Assembly: GCF_963931955.1 (NCBI RefSeq)
Contig: NZ_OZ008337.1
Span: 992,001-1,056,000 of the forward strand
DNA from: Wolbachia endosymbiont (group A) of Longitarsus flavicornis
GTDB taxonomy: Bacteria > Pseudomonadota > Alphaproteobacteria > Rickettsiales > Anaplasmataceae
DNA length: 64,000 nt
Reading direction: 5' to 3'
Shown one piece after another: positions 62,881 to 64,000 of this stretch (its first letter is position 1; the number at the start of each line of letters is the position of its first letter). Below the pieces are notes generated by a model. It was not told where the DNA came from, searched no databases, and saw nothing but the letters and a program-made list of their open reading frames with translations. The position numbers and the translations under genes are program-made.

Positions 62881-63938
62881 TACTTTTCCTTATCTGAAAT
62901 TTTTGATAACTCAGCTTCCAGCTCTTCTATTGTTGGCAAGGCTGTCTTTACATTCTCTGGTAGATTTTCAGTAATTTTATATTCTGCCAACCCTATCGGT
63001 TTATTTATGTCTTTCAATGTATACTTAGCTAGTACATTATCCTTTGACTTGCATAAAATTAATCCTATAGATGGTTGATCTGTCTCATGCTTTAGTAAAT
63101 CATCAACGGCTGAAAGATAAAAATTCATTTTACCTGCATACTCTGGCTTGAAATCCTTGTCTTTTAGCTCAATTACTACAAAGCAACGTAGCTTTAAATG
63201 ATAAAACAATAAGTCAATATAGAAGTCTTTATTTCCAACATCTAAGTGAAACTGCCTACCAACAAATGCAAATCCTTCCCCTAGCTCTAGCAGAAATTTT
63301 TCCACATGGCCTACAAGACCTTTTTCTACTTCTCTTTCATGAGCGTCATCTCCTATACTCAAAAAATCAAAAATATATGGATCTTTTAATGTATAATGTG
63401 CTAAATCTGATTGGGGAGAAGGTAACTTATCTTTGAAGTTAGTAACAGCTTTTCCTTGACGTTTGTGCAATTCACGTTCGATTTGCATCACCATTATACT
63501 ACGTGACCAACCGTGCTCTATAGCCTTTTGAAAATAAAATAGTCTTTCTTTTGGATCTTTTACTTTATCTAAAATAACTACAATATGAAACCAAGGCAAT
63601 TGTGCAGCAACCTGCTGCGTAAATTCAGTATCTTGATACTCTGCAGCAAATTGACGCATATAAGTAAGATTCCTAGCGCTAAATCCCTTCATTTCTGGAA
63701 ATGCGCTTCTTAAATCCTTACTTAGCTGATCTATGATTTTAGCACCCCAGCCATGTTCTTTTTGGCGCTTTAAGATCTCTGTACCAATATGGTGGTAAAG
63801 CACAATAAGCTTGCTATTTACTGCCAGTGCTGCTTTATAACGACTAGTAGCAATCTGTTCTTTGAGCTGCTCTAAAAATTCTGTATATTCTTTTGCTATA
63901 ATTTTTGTCATGTGATTCCTTTCAACGATTTTCATCAT
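62880..63938 (-). CDS. DUF1016/YhcG-family nuclease-like protein in the phage head operon
   Basis: 352 residues. The N-terminal half is the DUF1016_N helical domain (AALAVNSKLIVLYHHIGTEI, GWGAKIIDQLSKDLRSAFPE then MKGFSARNLTYMRQFAAEY, QLPWFHIVVILDKVKD). The C-terminal half has the PD-(D/E)XK-type core FHLDVGNKDFYIDLLFYHLK with RCFVVIELKDKDFKPEYAGK (Asp, and Glu-x-Lys). The start overlaps the stop of the upstream gene and its stop touches the portal gene, so it is truly part of the late operon. Lambda has no such gene here. MTKIIAKEYTE, nine codons on, is an alternative start. Confidence 0.85.
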   Translation of the reverse strand: MMKIVERNHMTKIIAKEYTEFLEQLKEQIATSRYKAALAVNSKLIVLYHHIGTEILKRQKEHGWGAKIIDQLSKDLRSAFPEMKGFSARNLTYMRQFAAEYQDTEFTQQVAAQLPWFHIVVILDKVKDPKERLFYFQKAIEHGWSRSIMVMQIERELHKRQGKAVTNFKDKLPSPQSDLAHYTLKDPYIFDFLSIGDDAHEREVEKGLVGHVEKFLLELGEGFAFVGRQFHLDVGNKDFYIDLLFYHLKLRCFVVIELKDKDFKPEYAGKMNFYLSAVDDLLKHETDQPSIGLILCKSKDNVLAKYTLKDINKPIGLAEYKITENLPENVKTALPTIEELEAELSKISDKEK

Positions 63939-64000
63939 TATATGATCCCCTTACTCGTTGAAAAAACAATCTTTCTCTTCGGCTTCATTCCAGCAATCTT
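63938..64000 (-). CDS. Phage gene end, perhaps gpW-like (partial, runs off the right edge)
   Basis: Twenty codons (KIAGMKPKRKIVFSTSKGII) read leftward into a TAA whose last base is the A of the next gene's ATG. The basic, RR/KR-then-SKG type end and its place before the portal gene suggest the small head-tail protein gpW, as in lambda gene order, but the fragment is too short for a firm call. Confidence 0.4.
   Translation of the reverse strand, partial: KIAGMKPKRKIVFSTSKGII

Overview
The window looks like a chromosomal segment of an arthropod Wolbachia (Alphaproteobacteria, Rickettsiales). It is AT-rich and holds a 23S-5S rRNA pair with no 16S attached, scattered single housekeeping genes (nuoD, atpDC, coxC), many short palindromic repeats, four copies of an IS5-type element with TA target sites, an IS110 element, group II intron debris, and the head module of a WO-type lambdoid prophage. 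No database could be searched; identities rest on motif and family recognition.

Layout. 1-1400: the end of glmU, then an 823-bp element bounded by inverted repeats. 1395-8462: rplU-rpmA, tRNA-Ile, metK, two overlapping TenA-like genes, coxC, ruvC, and convergent yqgF-nrdA. 8521-9597: a TPR-methyltransferase. 9933-12873: 23S and 5S rRNA. 13307-13784: rpmH with a frameshifted rnpA. 13839-17022: a phosphate permease gene with a 156-bp tandem duplication of its 5' end, then atpD-atpC. 17362-25490: tal, nuoD, IS copy 1, gpmI, tRNA-Asn, purH, and fmt-rplT-rpmI. 25589-30280: two poorly characterised proteins and alaS. 30302-34090: a dump of mobile-element fragments containing an intact IS110 transposase and IS copy 2. 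34095-40673: ispG, three exported or membrane proteins of unknown role, an Rpn nuclease, ftsK and a truncated yggT. 40751-47483: a second copy of the 0.8-kb element, gatB, a nuclease-STAND remnant cut by IS copy 3, a third partial repeat copy, a palindrome array and a second Rpn gene. 47671-51520: ftsW-ubiE, lipA-rpmB, a DciA-like gene and a frameshifted lipoprotein. 52110-56572: a TerC-family protein, an internally duplicated orphan protein and mutS. 56935-64000: IS copy 4, inserted into the end of a WO prophage head operon that runs leftward: gpW-like end, DUF1016 nuclease, portal, S49 protease/scaffold, decoration, major capsid, head-tail joining, minor tail.

How it fits together. The housekeeping part covers ribosome assembly (L20, L21, L27, L28, L34, L35, rRNA), translation quality (alaS, fmt, gatB), respiration and ATP synthesis, purine and isoprenoid synthesis, lipoate, ubiquinone, and division (ftsW, ftsK). 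The most informative signals lie in how this genome decays and is remodelled. Two coding genes, rnpA and a lipoprotein, are broken by one base in A-runs. Palindromic repeats are carried in frame inside alaS and mutS and supply the C-termini of alaS and gpmI. Four identical IS copies all share the same internal stop. The nuclease-STAND immune-like protein has lost its NTPase core and its C-terminus.
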